Assembly: GCA_018262315.1 (NCBI GenBank)
Contig: JAGSPS010000018.1
Span: 1 to 17,609 of the forward strand
DNA: 17,609 nucleotides
Direction of reading: 5' to 3'
DNA from: Deltaproteobacteria bacterium
Lineage (GTDB): Bacteria; Myxococcota_A; UBA9160; PR03
Part shown: positions 7,157 to 14,675 of the stretch, piece by piece
Layout of the letters: the number at the start of each line of letters is the position of its first letter
How positions within the stretch are numbered: the first letter of the stretch is position 1
The notes under the pieces: generated by a model
The model's database searches: none
What the model saw: the letters and a program-made list of their open reading frames with translations, nothing else
What the model was told of the DNA's origin: nothing
Made by a program: the position numbers and the translations under genes

Positions 7157-7938
7157 CGCGCCAGCTGCAGCAGCTCGGATACGCTCACGCACTGCAGCCC
7201 CTTCTCGCTCAAGCCTTGCAGAATCAACGGCGTGGCCTGCGCGCAGGCAGGCCGATGCCGCCCAGGCAGGTCGTGTCCGTCATGCATCAGCACGATGTCG
7301 CCCGGACGGATTCGCTGCAGCACGCGTTGCGCGATCCGCTTGGGATCAGCGGTGCGCGTGTCGCGGCTGTGCAGCGACCAGGCCACCAGGGTCAGCTGCT
7401 GCTGGTAGGCGGCCCGTGCCAGTGGCGGACTCTTGAGTCCGATCGGCGGGCGATACAACGGCTTTACCTGGCTCCCGGTCACCCCCGCGATGGCCTGCGC
7501 GCCACGCTCGATCTCCCGGGCCTGTTCGCCCGCGCCGAAGAAGTTCTGCCAGCGCGAATGCCGCCAGGAGTGATTGCCGAGCTCGTGGCCTTCCACGACG
7601 ATGCGCCGTGCCAGCTGTGGATGTGCCACCAGCAATTGGCCGATCGTGAAGAAAGTCGCGTGCGCGCCGTGCTTCGCCAGCGCGTCCAGCACGGCCGGTG
7701 TCACCTCGGGGTCGGGGCCGTCGTCGAAGCTCAGCGCCACGCGCTCGCCATCGCGCGGGCCATGGGTCACGGTCGGATAGAAGACGCTGGAACCCGGTCG
7801 CGCGATGCCGTCGGCGAGCAGCGCGAAGAACAGGCCGGTGGGCAAGCCCAGGCTCAGCGCCGAGAATCCGACCGTGCCGATGGCGCCGGCGGTGGCCGCG
7901 CCGTATGCGAGGACCAGTAAGTTGGCGCGCGAGAGCAT
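7153..7938 (-). CDS. NodB-type polysaccharide deacetylase with N-terminal membrane segments
   Basis: 261-residue carbohydrate-esterase family 4 protein. Two hydrophobic stretches (about residues 5-24 and 26-45) anchor it, with the catalytic domain after them. NodB motifs are complete: motif 1 LSFDDGPDPE (Asp72, Asp73), motif 2 GNHSWRHS (His123 and His127, metal ligands), motif 3 YRPPIG (162-167) and motif 5 IVLMHDGHD (His219). It would remove N-acetyl (or similar) groups from a membrane-linked sugar. I chose ATG at 7938-7936, 47 bases after the glycosyltransferase stop; an in-frame GTG at 7962 is possible. A much longer frame to 8316 runs through the glycosyltransferase gene and is rejected. 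The glycosyltransferase-deacetylase-methyltransferase order suggests one sugar-modification module. Confidence 0.9.
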   Translation of the reverse strand: MLSRANLLVLAYGAATAGAIGTVGFSALSLGLPTGLFFALLADGIARPGSSVFYPTVTHGPRDGERVALSFDDGPDPEVTPAVLDALAKHGAHATFFTIGQLLVAHPQLARRIVVEGHELGNHSWRHSRWQNFFGAGEQAREIERGAQAIAGVTGSQVKPLYRPPIGLKSPPLARAAYQQQLTLVAWSLHSRDTRTADPKRIAQRVLQRIRPGDIVLMHDGHDLPGRHRPACAQATPLILQGLSEKGLQCVSVSELLQLAR

Positions 7939-7985
7939 CGGCAGCGCCCCGCGCTCCGCCACGCCGGTCGATGCATTCCGGCGAC

Positions 7986-8732
7986 TCAAAGCCGCCTCCG
8001 CCGCGCAGCGCGCCTTCGCAGGAGCCCCGGCGCGCGCGCGAGCATGCCGAGCGTGAGTCGCGTGTAGAGCCACGCGAGCCGAACGTCGTCCCAGATCACG
8101 TCGAAGTGCGAGACTCCCAAAGGGTCGTAGCGCACCCGGGTGGCCACGTTCACGACGGGCACCCCCAGCCAGACGAGGCGCACCGCCAGCTCGGGCTCGA
8201 AATCCATGTGCCGACCCATCGGCACGTGGTCCAGGAGGCGCAGCACAGGCGCAAGGGGCACGCAGCGGAAGCCGCACAGCGGGTCGCGCACCTCGAGCGA
8301 GAGCGTCGCGAGCCACACCATGCCCACCGAGAGCTTCCGACCGTACAGGCGGCTTCGCGGTGCTTCATCGCCGAAGATGGGCTGGCCGAGTACGAGCGCG
8401 TCGGGTCTTGCCTGGGCCGCGGCGAGGAAGTGCCGCACGTCGGCGGACTCGTGTTGGGCGTCGGCGTCGAGCTGGACCACGTGCGTGAAGCCACGCTCGG
8501 CGGCGGCGCGGTAGCCCGTCACGAGCGCCGCACCCTTGCCCTGGTTCACCGCGTGGTGGCGGACCTCGACCCAGTCGAAGTCCTTGACGATGCGGTCGAG
8601 CGTCGCCCGCGTGGCGGGGCCGCTTCCGTCGTTCACGATCACGAGCGGGAGATCCGCGTACGCGAGGGACTCGACCACGCGGCGGATGGTCGAGCCGTGC
8701 TCATAGATGGGGATGAGGAGGCAGGGGTTCAC
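7986..8732 (-). CDS. Family 2 glycosyltransferase (intact copy)
   Basis: 248-residue GT-A fold enzyme. Seen: N-terminal LLIPIYEHGSTI (5-16), nucleotide-sugar motif VNDGSG (33-38), metal-binding DAD (Asp89-Ala-Asp91) in VQLDADAQH, and a GRHMDFEPELAVR segment (173-185) typical of polyprenyl-phosphate-sugar-like family 2 enzymes. No C-terminal membrane helices are present. APE clusters carry a glycosyltransferase joined to an LpxL-like acyltransferase (ApeJ). Here the domain stands alone, and a decayed paralogue sits next to the acyltransferase in the other operon (15044-15309). The start is GTG at 8732-8730, overlapping the stop of a 20-codon leader frame (GTGA), with GGGAGA a few bases upstream. 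The acceptor is unknown. Confidence 0.9.
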   Translation of the reverse strand: MNPCLLIPIYEHGSTIRRVVESLAYADLPLVIVNDGSGPATRATLDRIVKDFDWVEVRHHAVNQGKGAALVTGYRAAAERGFTHVVQLDADAQHESADVRHFLAAAQARPDALVLGQPIFGDEAPRSRLYGRKLSVGMVWLATLSLEVRDPLCGFRCVPLAPVLRLLDHVPMGRHMDFEPELAVRLVWLGVPVVNVATRVRYDPLGVSHFDVIWDDVRLAWLYTRLTLGMLARAPGLLRRRAARRRRL

Positions 8733-8791
8733 GCGACGTCTCCCGGACCGATCGGCGCACGCCTCGCCGCGCGATGCGATCGATGAACCAT
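8729..8791 (-). CDS. 20-codon leader ORF coupled to the glycosyltransferase
   Basis: The gap between the DUF3261 and glycosyltransferase genes holds an ATG (8791-8789) immediately preceded by a strong ribosome site, GGAGGGAGGTCC. The frame encodes a 20-residue basic peptide starting MVHRSHRAARR and stops at TGA 8731-8729, overlapping the GTG start of the glycosyltransferase by four bases. It may serve only to deliver ribosomes to the weakly initiated glycosyltransferase gene, or be the remnant of a lost upstream gene. No family is recognised. The rest of the 137-base gap shows nothing else convincing. Confidence 0.4.
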   Translation of the reverse strand: MVHRSHRAARRAPIGPGDVA

Positions 8792-8869
8792 GGACCTCCC
8801 TCCAACCGGGGCGGTATCGATCGTATCAGGACCGGACACCGCGCACGACGGACTCGTCGGCGGACCCGA

Positions 8870-9505
8870 TCAGTGGGGACACGTCAGCTCGACGCGTGAG
8901 AGCGTCGTCACTTCGAGGCGGTAGTCCCAGTGCGGGGCGTCGATGGTCGCGGTGCGCGGTGGCTCGCTTCGCGTCGCTCCGTCCGGGTAGCCGACTACGA
9001 TGCGCGACTGTGCGCCGCCCTGCTCGGTCGTGAAGCTGCGCTCGACCAGGCGGCCGCCCGCCCACGCCTCCTCGATCGATTCGCCGCCATATTCCAGCTG
9101 GCGGCGCCCTTCGGTGAGAGCGGGATCCCCGATCGGAACGAAGAAAGTGCGCTGCACGTCGTGCAACACGTACTCGGGCGGGAACGTCCACATGCCCGGC
9201 AGCTTCGACTCGATCTCGACGTTGCGATCGCGCTGGCGGATCACGACCGCGGGCGTGCCGAACGGCGTGAGCAGCAGCACGGTGAGTTCTCCGCACACCA
9301 TCTGCACCACTGCGTCGGCCTGACCCTCGCGATGCTGCCAATGGAAGCTCAGCCGCTGCTGCATCAGGAATTCGCCCGGGATCTCGGCGGTGGAGACGAG
9401 CGGCGTGAGGCTCGCGCCGGTGGATGGCGCGGGCCGCGTCGTCGAGCACGCCGGCACGACGGCGAGCGCGATCGTGACGACCATCGCAGTGAAACGCCTG
9501 TTCAT
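8870..9505 (-). CDS. DUF3261-type lipoprotein of the aryl polyene locus
   Basis: 211-residue predicted outer- or inner-membrane lipoprotein. The N-terminus has MNRR, a hydrophobic core and a lipobox-like VPAC with Cys20, followed by a short Thr/Pro/Ser linker. The mature domain includes MQQRLSFHWQHREGQADAVVQ (about 48-68) and LTVLLLTPFGTPAVVI, the pattern of DUF3261 proteins found beside the MMPL exporter in APE clusters. Its role is presumed to be in polyene-lipid transport or anchoring; no biochemical function is established to my knowledge. The ATG at 9505-9503 comes 22 bases after the stop of the 31-codon micro-ORF, with no strong ribosome site, so it may depend on coupling. Confidence 0.82.
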   Translation of the reverse strand: MNRRFTAMVVTIALAVVPACSTTRPAPSTGASLTPLVSTAEIPGEFLMQQRLSFHWQHREGQADAVVQMVCGELTVLLLTPFGTPAVVIRQRDRNVEIESKLPGMWTFPPEYVLHDVQRTFFVPIGDPALTEGRRQLEYGGESIEEAWAGGRLVERSFTTEQGGAQSRIVVGYPDGATRSEPPRTATIDAPHWDYRLEVTTLSRVELTCPH

Positions 9506-9527
9506 CGCAGTCGCGCGGCCAGTGCGC

Positions 9528-9623
9528 CTATTCCTTCCCGGCCAGCTTCACGACACGGCCGACCGCAGTGGCGATCAGCAGCGAGGCTCCGACGACCAGG
9601 ACGACGAGTGTCGACACCTTCAT
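9528..9623 (-). CDS. 31-residue single-span membrane micro-protein
   Basis: A very short frame between the exporter and DUF3261 genes. The ATG at 9623-9621 overlaps the exporter stop (ATGA) and is preceded by GAGGAGA four bases upstream, one of the best ribosome sites in the window. The peptide begins MKVSTLVVLVVGASLLIATA, a hydrophobic stretch long enough to cross a membrane, and ends with a basic tail (GRVVKLAGKE), giving one predicted helix. Stop is TAG at 9530-9528. The start context, coupling and amphipathic design argue for real translation. I do not recognise the family; a regulatory or stabilising subunit of the adjacent MMPL exporter is a natural guess. Confidence 0.6.
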   Translation of the reverse strand: MKVSTLVVLVVGASLLIATAVGRVVKLAGKE

Positions 9624-12007
9624 GATTTCTCCTCGGTGCTGGACTCTCGCGCAGCGCCCGTACGCAGGATTCGGAAGCAGAGCGCGAGCGCAGGACTCAG
9701 CGCGACTCCAATTCCGGTTGCAACGCCGAGTGCGCGGAGCGCGGGAAACGACGAGAGCGATAGCAGCCCGAACGAGAAAAGCGTGGTGAGCGCGGCGAGG
9801 CTCACGCTCAGCAGCGAGGACGCGTCCGCCAGCTCGTCGCCATCCGACTCGACGAGGAAGATGCCGTAGTCGGCGGCCAGGCTGAGAATGAGCAGCAGAC
9901 CGAGCAGATGGATCAGGTTCAGCGGAGTTCCCGATGCGGCGATCAAGGCAGCCGTGGCGAGCGCTCCCAGAATCGCCGGCCCGCCCGCCGCCAGCGCCCG
10001 GTCGATGCGCCGGTAGCGCAGCAACAGCAGCGCCATCATCGCGACCGAGCCCAGTCCGACCAGCCACAGACTTCGCGTCCGATGGCGCGAGTAGATCGTT
10101 CGAACGAACGATTCGTTGTCGAAGTAGCGGACGCCCGGGAGCCCGCCCAGCGCCGCGACGACGGCGTCCGGATCACGCACCCCGCGCAGCAGCGTCAGCA
10201 GCGCGATCTTGCCCTCCGCCTCCACGCGGAACGGTGCGATCGCTTCGCCGAGGGGCGACGCCACGATCTCGGCCATCAGAAGCGGCTGCGGCTGCGCGCC
10301 GTGCAGTGCCTCCGCGAACGGTGCGAACGCCTCGCGGCGAAAGCCTTCCGATGCGAGCACGGCGAGCATGTCCTCGGCGAGATTCGGACGCGCCGCCAGG
10401 GCAGCCCAGTTGCGCTCCTGCAAGTCGCGCGACCAGAGCAGCGCGTGCGGCGAGCGAAACTCGTCGAGGGCGCCTGCGGCACGAGCGGCCCCGAGACGTT
10501 CGTGGACGGCGTCGTTCGCGCGCAGCGCGGCTTCGTCGTCGTCGCCCACGGCGATCACCATGCGACCCGCGTCCACCTGGGAAACCGCGTCGCTGAGCGC
10601 CTGGCTCTCGCGCACCCATTCCGACTCGAGCGGCATGTTGAGCGCGAAGACGTCGTCGTCCCAGCGCAGCTGCGGCAGACCCACGGCGCAGAGGAGGAGG
10701 ATCGCGACGACGAAGGCACGCGCCGCTCTGCGCCGGCGCGGCGAGGTCGCGGCGATCCGGGTGAGCGTTTCCGCGAGACGCTCCAGCGGGCGGGTGGAAC
10801 CGAGATCGCGCGGCACGAGTTCGGGCAGCAGCACGACCGTCGCGACCAGCGCCGCCAGCACGCCCAACGAGGCAAAGACGCCTATCTCGCGCACGCCCGG
10901 GAGGTCCGACGATGCGATCCCGAGGAAGCCGGCCACCGTCGTCAGCGCCGCGAGTCCGAGCGCGGGGGTGATGCTGCGCAGCACCGCGTGGCTGCTCTCG
11001 CCCTTTCGACGTAGCGCGTAGTGGCTCACGAAGTGGATCGGGTAGTCGATGCAGACGCCGATCAGCGTCGAGCCGAAGGCGACCGTCAGCGCGTGCAAAC
11101 CCCCAAACAGGGCGAGCGTTGCTGCGGTCGCCGTGAGGAGACCGACGGCGAGCGGGATCAACGTGAGCAGCAGCGCGCTGAGCGATCGGTAGATCCAGAG
11201 AAAGGACGCGACGAGCGCCACCATCGAGAGCGCCGAGATCCACGTGGCGTCGCGCTTCGCGGCGCGCTCCGACGCGACGGCGAAGCGGTGCACGCCGCTC
11301 TGCTCGAGTCGCAGCGCGCCCCCGTGACTGCCGTTCAGCGCGTCGAAGCTGCTCGCGACGAAGTCGAGCAGGGGAGCCTGGTGCGCGGAATCGAATGCCG
11401 AGTGGATCGTCGTGAGGAACAGGATGGCGCGCGGCGGATCGCCGGCGACGAAGCCGCCCTTCACCACCCGCATGCTCCCGCGCGCCGCTTCGAGGCGTCG
11501 GAGTTGGCCCGGAAAGGCGAGCAGCGGATCCGCGGCCGCGATCTCCTTGATGAGCGGACCTTGCGGCAGCGCGAGTTCGCCGCGCAGCCGGCGCGCCGCG
11601 TCGACGAGACCGTCGCGTGAGAGTTTCTCTGGCAGCTCCGCCTCGGGCCGCGAAGAAAGGAACAGCAGGCGCCTCGGGAAGTAGAGATCGAACACGGCGT
11701 TCGCAGCCGAGGGATTGGGGCCTGCCCGCAGCGCGGCGACTTCCGGGTGGGCCGCGAGTTCGCGCGCCCACTCGGCAGCCGCTGCGACGGCGGTCGCTTC
11801 TTCCGGAGCTGCGACGCCCAGGATCAGCGTTCGCGTGCGCTCGGAGTCCGCGAGACGCAGCGCAATCGCCGCCAGCTCGCGCTCTTCCAGGGTCGAGAGG
11901 AAGTGGGTGATGTCGGTGGACACGTGCCCGTGACGCCACGCGTACGCGCCCAGGACGGCGACCCAGACGGCGGCGGCGCACAGGAAGACGAGCGGCCTAA
12001 TCCTCAC
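9620..12007 (-). CDS. MMPL/RND-family exporter of the aryl polyene lipid
   Basis: 795-residue inner-membrane transporter with the duplicated MMPL layout: one N-terminal helix (about 5-24), a large periplasmic domain, a helix bundle with the signature FGSTLIGVCIDYPIHFVSHY, then a second half with another periplasmic domain and the matching signature LILSLAADYGIFLVES. About 12 membrane spans are expected. The family exports hydrophobic lipids and pigments using the proton gradient; APE clusters contain one copy (ApeM-type). The start is GTG at 12007-12005, overlapping the LolA-like stop by four bases (GTGA); the stop overlaps the micro-ORF start. Length is normal for the family and the frame is unbroken. 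Confidence 0.93.
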   Translation of the reverse strand: MRIRPLVFLCAAAVWVAVLGAYAWRHGHVSTDITHFLSTLEERELAAIALRLADSERTRTLILGVAAPEEATAVAAAAEWARELAAHPEVAALRAGPNPSAANAVFDLYFPRRLLFLSSRPEAELPEKLSRDGLVDAARRLRGELALPQGPLIKEIAAADPLLAFPGQLRRLEAARGSMRVVKGGFVAGDPPRAILFLTTIHSAFDSAHQAPLLDFVASSFDALNGSHGGALRLEQSGVHRFAVASERAAKRDATWISALSMVALVASFLWIYRSLSALLLTLIPLAVGLLTATAATLALFGGLHALTVAFGSTLIGVCIDYPIHFVSHYALRRKGESSHAVLRSITPALGLAALTTVAGFLGIASSDLPGVREIGVFASLGVLAALVATVVLLPELVPRDLGSTRPLERLAETLTRIAATSPRRRRAARAFVVAILLLCAVGLPQLRWDDDVFALNMPLESEWVRESQALSDAVSQVDAGRMVIAVGDDDEAALRANDAVHERLGAARAAGALDEFRSPHALLWSRDLQERNWAALAARPNLAEDMLAVLASEGFRREAFAPFAEALHGAQPQPLLMAEIVASPLGEAIAPFRVEAEGKIALLTLLRGVRDPDAVVAALGGLPGVRYFDNESFVRTIYSRHRTRSLWLVGLGSVAMMALLLLRYRRIDRALAAGGPAILGALATAALIAASGTPLNLIHLLGLLLILSLAADYGIFLVESDGDELADASSLLSVSLAALTTLFSFGLLSLSSFPALRALGVATGIGVALSPALALCFRILRTGAARESSTEEKS

Positions 12008-12648
12008 GGCGGAATGCGGAACAGCGCGTCGAGTTCGGGTTCGCTGAAGCGCCGATTGCGGTCGACGTCGGTGAAGCGAGTCACCGTGCTGTCCCCGTCC
12101 GCCTCGACGACGCGCAGCTCGAGCAGGATCGCGTCGCGCCCCGCAACCTGGATCGAGCGGATCATGCCCGCGAGCTGCTCGTCTCGCGGCAGCAGTTGGA
12201 TCTGCCAGTCGCGCTGCGAGTCGTTCGCGCGGAACTCGATCGCATAGAGTTCGCGGAGTCTCGCGATGTCACCCGCGAGGACGAGGCGGAAGGCATCCAC
12301 GAACGATCGCAGGACGGGCTGCGCCGCGAGGTCGAGGGTGTGGCGCTCACCAGCCGTGCCCATCACCAACTCGTCGTCGCGCACGAGGAGCGTCGAGGGA
12401 GCGGGTCGCTCCACGTGTCGCGCGATGCGATCGGGTGGCGCAAAGTAGAGCACGCCCTCGCTCACCAGCGGGACTTGCAGGAGCGAGATGTGCTTCTCCT
12501 CGCGAAAGCGGGCCGAGAGGCCCGGCATTGCGGCGAAGCCGCGGACCAGCGCTTCGAGGTCGATCGCGTCGCTTGCAGCGGCCGGGTCGATCGACAGCAG
12601 GAGGGCCGACGACATTGCGAGCAGGCGGAAGATCGGGCTCTCGAGCAT
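12004..12648 (-). CDS. LolA-like periplasmic lipid/lipoprotein carrier
   Basis: 214-residue secreted protein. A signal peptide (MLESPIFRLLAMSSALLLSI followed by DPAAAS) precedes a LolA-type domain: LEALVRGFAAMPGLSARFRE (about 31-50), SEGVLYFAPPDRIA (about 66-79), a beta-strand-rich core with DDELVMGTAGERHTLDL, and RDWQIQLLPRDEQL. In APE clusters a LolA homologue (ApeL-type) accompanies the MMPL exporter and is thought to ferry the polyene lipid across the periplasm. I chose ATG 12648-12646, preceded by CGGGGAC; extension upstream to 13110 would run through the divergent acyltransferase gene and is low-complexity. It is the first gene of the leftward export operon. Confidence 0.88.
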   Translation of the reverse strand: MLESPIFRLLAMSSALLLSIDPAAASDAIDLEALVRGFAAMPGLSARFREEKHISLLQVPLVSEGVLYFAPPDRIARHVERPAPSTLLVRDDELVMGTAGERHTLDLAAQPVLRSFVDAFRLVLAGDIARLRELYAIEFRANDSQRDWQIQLLPRDEQLAGMIRSIQVAGRDAILLELRVVEADGDSTVTRFTDVDRNRRFSEPELDALFRIPP

Positions 12649-12769
12649 GGTCCCCGAACGCGCCGAGCTGGCGGGAAGGCGCGGATTTACAGCGAGATTC
12701 GCGTAGTGGTAGTGTGGCCGGACCGATCCGCGGATTGCAACCCCGGTGAGTAGCGGAGGCGAGGCCCTG
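12649..12769. promoter_or_regulatory. Divergent intergenic region between export operon and acyltransferase/ACP operon
   Basis: This 121-base gap separates the LolA-like gene from the rightward biosynthetic operon. For the rightward operon, TTTACA (12686-12691) and TAGTGT (12710-12715) are 18 bases apart and could be weak -35/-10 boxes. No repeat resembling the 4369-4411 element is seen. No promoter for the leftward side could be picked out. Confidence 0.4.
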
Positions 12770-13621
12770 GTGGCGTTGAGCGCAGGCAGCGAACCCATCC
12801 TCGTCGCTCGGCCGCGCTGGATCCGCGATCGATTGCGCATCCGCGCACGCATCGAGCACCTGCTGCGACAGCTCGGAACCGGGTTTCTCTTCGTCACCTT
12901 CGGAGTCGGCGCACTCGTCATCGCGGGGGTCGTGTTTCCCTTCGTGGCCTGGCGATCAGCGCCCGGCGAGGCGCGCGAACGCGTTGCCCAGCGGCTGATC
13001 CAGCGCGCCTTCGCGTTCTTCGTCCACCTCGGAACGGCGCTCCATCTCTTCGAGGTGCGCGAGACCGGCACCGACCGCCTCGCCCACGGCCCGTCGTTGG
13101 TGGTCGCCAATCACCCGACGTTGCTCGACGCCGTTTTCGTGATCTCGCGCATGCCCCAGGCGGACTGCATCGTGAAGAGCGATGCATGGCGGAACCCGTT
13201 CCTCCGGCACGTCGTTCGCATCTCGGGCTATATCCCGAATGGCGAAGGGCCGCAGGTCGTGAATACCTGCGTGGAACGCCTTCGCGCGGGCCGTTCGGTG
13301 GTCTTGTTTCCGGAGGGGTCGCGTTCGCCCGAGCAGGGGCTGCGTCCGTTCAAGCGGGGCGCTGCGCACATCGCCCTTCGCAGTGGTTGCCTGATCACGC
13401 CCGTCTTCCTCACCTGCACGCCACCGGCGCTCAAGAAGGGCCAGCCCTGGTGGGCGGTTCCGGATCGCAAGCTCATCATCACCATGGACGTGGAGAGCCC
13501 CGTCGTCGCGCGGGATCTCCTCCCGGCTGGCGAGGCGATCTCGACCTCGCGCGCCGTACGCAGCATCACGGCCGCGCTCTACGAATCTTTCGACGCGAAG
13601 AGACTCGATGCAGGCGCTTGA
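12770..13621 (+). CDS. PlsC-like 1-acylglycerol-phosphate-type acyltransferase
   Basis: 283-residue membrane-associated acyltransferase, corresponding to ApeD-type enzymes of aryl polyene loci. A hydrophobic span (about residues 39-60) precedes the catalytic motif NHPTLLDAV (H-x4-D with His115 and Asp120) and the substrate-binding block LFPEGSRSP (about 179-187). It would transfer an acyl or aryl-polyenoyl chain to a lipid or sugar acceptor at the inner membrane. Start choice: GTG at 12770 follows GGAGGCGAGG with good spacing. An in-frame GTG at 12746 adds eight residues but has no ribosome site. It is the first gene of the rightward operon, and its 3' end overlaps the ACP gene by 14 bases. 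Confidence 0.9.
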   Translation: MALSAGSEPILVARPRWIRDRLRIRARIEHLLRQLGTGFLFVTFGVGALVIAGVVFPFVAWRSAPGEARERVAQRLIQRAFAFFVHLGTALHLFEVRETGTDRLAHGPSLVVANHPTLLDAVFVISRMPQADCIVKSDAWRNPFLRHVVRISGYIPNGEGPQVVNTCVERLRAGRSVVLFPEGSRSPEQGLRPFKRGAAHIALRSGCLITPVFLTCTPPALKKGQPWWAVPDRKLIITMDVESPVVARDLLPAGEAISTSRAVRSITAALYESFDAKRLDAGA

Positions 13622-13877
13622 GCAGCTGGAAGCGGAGATCAAGGAGCTGATCGTCGAGGCGCTCGTGCTCGAAGATCTGATTCCCGCGGACATCGTCAGC
13701 GAAGAGCCCCTCTTCGTCGAGGGTCTGGGACTCGACTCGATCGACGCGCTCGAGATCGCGGTCGTGCTGGAGCAGCGCTACGGCGTCGTCGTGGATGACG
13801 ACGCCGAGGCGAACCGCGAGCGCTTCGCGTCCGTGCGAAGCCTCGCCCACTTCGTCGCCAAGGGCCGCACCCGATGA
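13608..13877 (+). CDS. Acyl carrier protein (intact)
   Basis: 89-residue acyl carrier protein. The phosphopantetheine site is Ser44 in GLGLDSIDALEI. Flanking helices are normal: MQALEQLEAEIKELIVEAL at the start and FASVRSLAHFVAKGRTR at the end. It is expected to carry the growing chain (ApeE-type). The ATG at 13608 follows GAAGAGA and overlaps the end of the acyltransferase gene. Because the second ACP next door lacks its carrier serine, this may be the only functional ACP of the locus unless another lies outside the window. Confidence 0.93.
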   Translation: MQALEQLEAEIKELIVEALVLEDLIPADIVSEEPLFVEGLGLDSIDALEIAVVLEQRYGVVVDDDAEANRERFASVRSLAHFVAKGRTR

Positions 13878-13887
13878 GCGCTTCGCC

Positions 13888-14031
13888 ATGTCCGCACTCC
13901 CGGTGCCGATGACGAAAGAGGAGATCTTCGCAGGTCTCGACGGGAACGAAGAGGAGCCGAGGTCGATCCGCGTGGTGCACGACATCGTGGATCTCGTGCA
14001 TCGGAAGCTGTCGGAGATCCGAGTCCCCTGA
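13888..14031 (+). pseudogene. Second acyl carrier protein, internally deleted (no phosphopantetheine site)
   Basis: A 47-residue frame. From its second methionine (13909) it reads MTKEEIFAGL, the usual first helix of APE-type second ACPs (ApeF-like). After only a few residues (DGNEEEP) it jumps to RSIRVVHDIVDLVHRKL, the usual last helix of the same family. The roughly 45 residues that should lie between, including helix II and the DSID/DSL attachment serine, are missing, while the frame stays open. The product cannot be phosphopantetheinylated. It sits exactly where the second ACP gene is expected, between ACP1 and the COG4648 gene. I read it as an in-frame deletion of about 135 bases; a purpose-made short protein is less likely. 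Confidence 0.75.
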
Positions 14032-14035
14032 GCCC

Positions 14036-14641
14036 ATGGTGATCTTGCGCGCGGTCCTGGTCCTGGCGTATCCGCTGCTGGTCTACGCCGCGCTGCAGCG
14101 CTCGTCGCCCCGCGCGATCGCGCTCTGCGCGCTCGCGCTGCTCGCGGCGCGAGCGCTGCTGATGGGGGGCGAGAAGGGTCTCGACTACGCGCGCATCTGG
14201 GCCGCGCCGGCGCTTGGCCTCGCGATCGTCTTCGCAATCTCCGCGATCTGGAACGACTCGCTCAGCCTGCTCGCCGCGCCGGCGTTCGGAAGCCTCGCCC
14301 TGCTCGCGACCTTCGGGCGTTCGCTGCGCGAGCGCGAGTCGATCGTGGAAGCGATCGCACGGGTCCAGCTCGGGTCCCTCACGGCGGACGAGGCCCGCTA
14401 CTGCCGCCGAGTCACCTGGATCTGGTGCGCGTTCTTTCTCGTGAACGGCGCCGTCGCACTTGGACTGGCGTGCTGGGGGACGATCGAAGTCTGGGCGTTG
14501 TACACGGGGTTCGTGGCGTACCTGCTGGTCGGGATGCTCTTCTCCGCGGAGTACGTCTACCGGCAGTGGCGCTTTCGGCGCTATCTCGGAGCGCCCACCG
14601 ACGTCATCTTCCGCCGGCTCTTCCCGCCGCGCATCGAGTAG
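14036..14641 (+). CDS. COG4648-type multi-span membrane protein
   Basis: 201-residue membrane protein with about six hydrophobic segments (4-20, 27-43, 56-71, 78-94, 127-147, 152-172). The C-terminal half carries the family pattern RRVTWIWCAFFLVNGAVAL followed by WALYTGFVAYLLVGMLFSAEY. The family (COG4648, ApeG-type) is a constant member of aryl polyene clusters, usually right after the two ACP genes as here, but its function is unknown to me. A role in membrane assembly of the synthase or in acyl transfer is only a guess. The ATG lies four bases after the stop of the ACP remnant. No strong ribosome site is visible, so it probably depended on coupling to the ACP gene. Confidence 0.85.
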   Translation: MVILRAVLVLAYPLLVYAALQRSSPRAIALCALALLAARALLMGGEKGLDYARIWAAPALGLAIVFAISAIWNDSLSLLAAPAFGSLALLATFGRSLRERESIVEAIARVQLGSLTADEARYCRRVTWIWCAFFLVNGAVALGLACWGTIEVWALYTGFVAYLLVGMLFSAEYVYRQWRFRRYLGAPTDVIFRRLFPPRIE

Positions 14642-14675
14642 GCGAGGCTCTGGCGCCGGACGCGGGGAGGTTGGT

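Noticed and set aside
7939..8316. 126-residue N-terminal extension of the deacetylase
   Set aside because: It runs through the glycosyltransferase gene in another frame and is low-complexity. The membrane-anchored start at 7938 fits the family.
9908..11014. 368-codon plus-strand frame opposite the MMPL gene
   Set aside because: Low-complexity Arg/Gln/Asp-rich sequence, no motif, fully inside the exporter gene.
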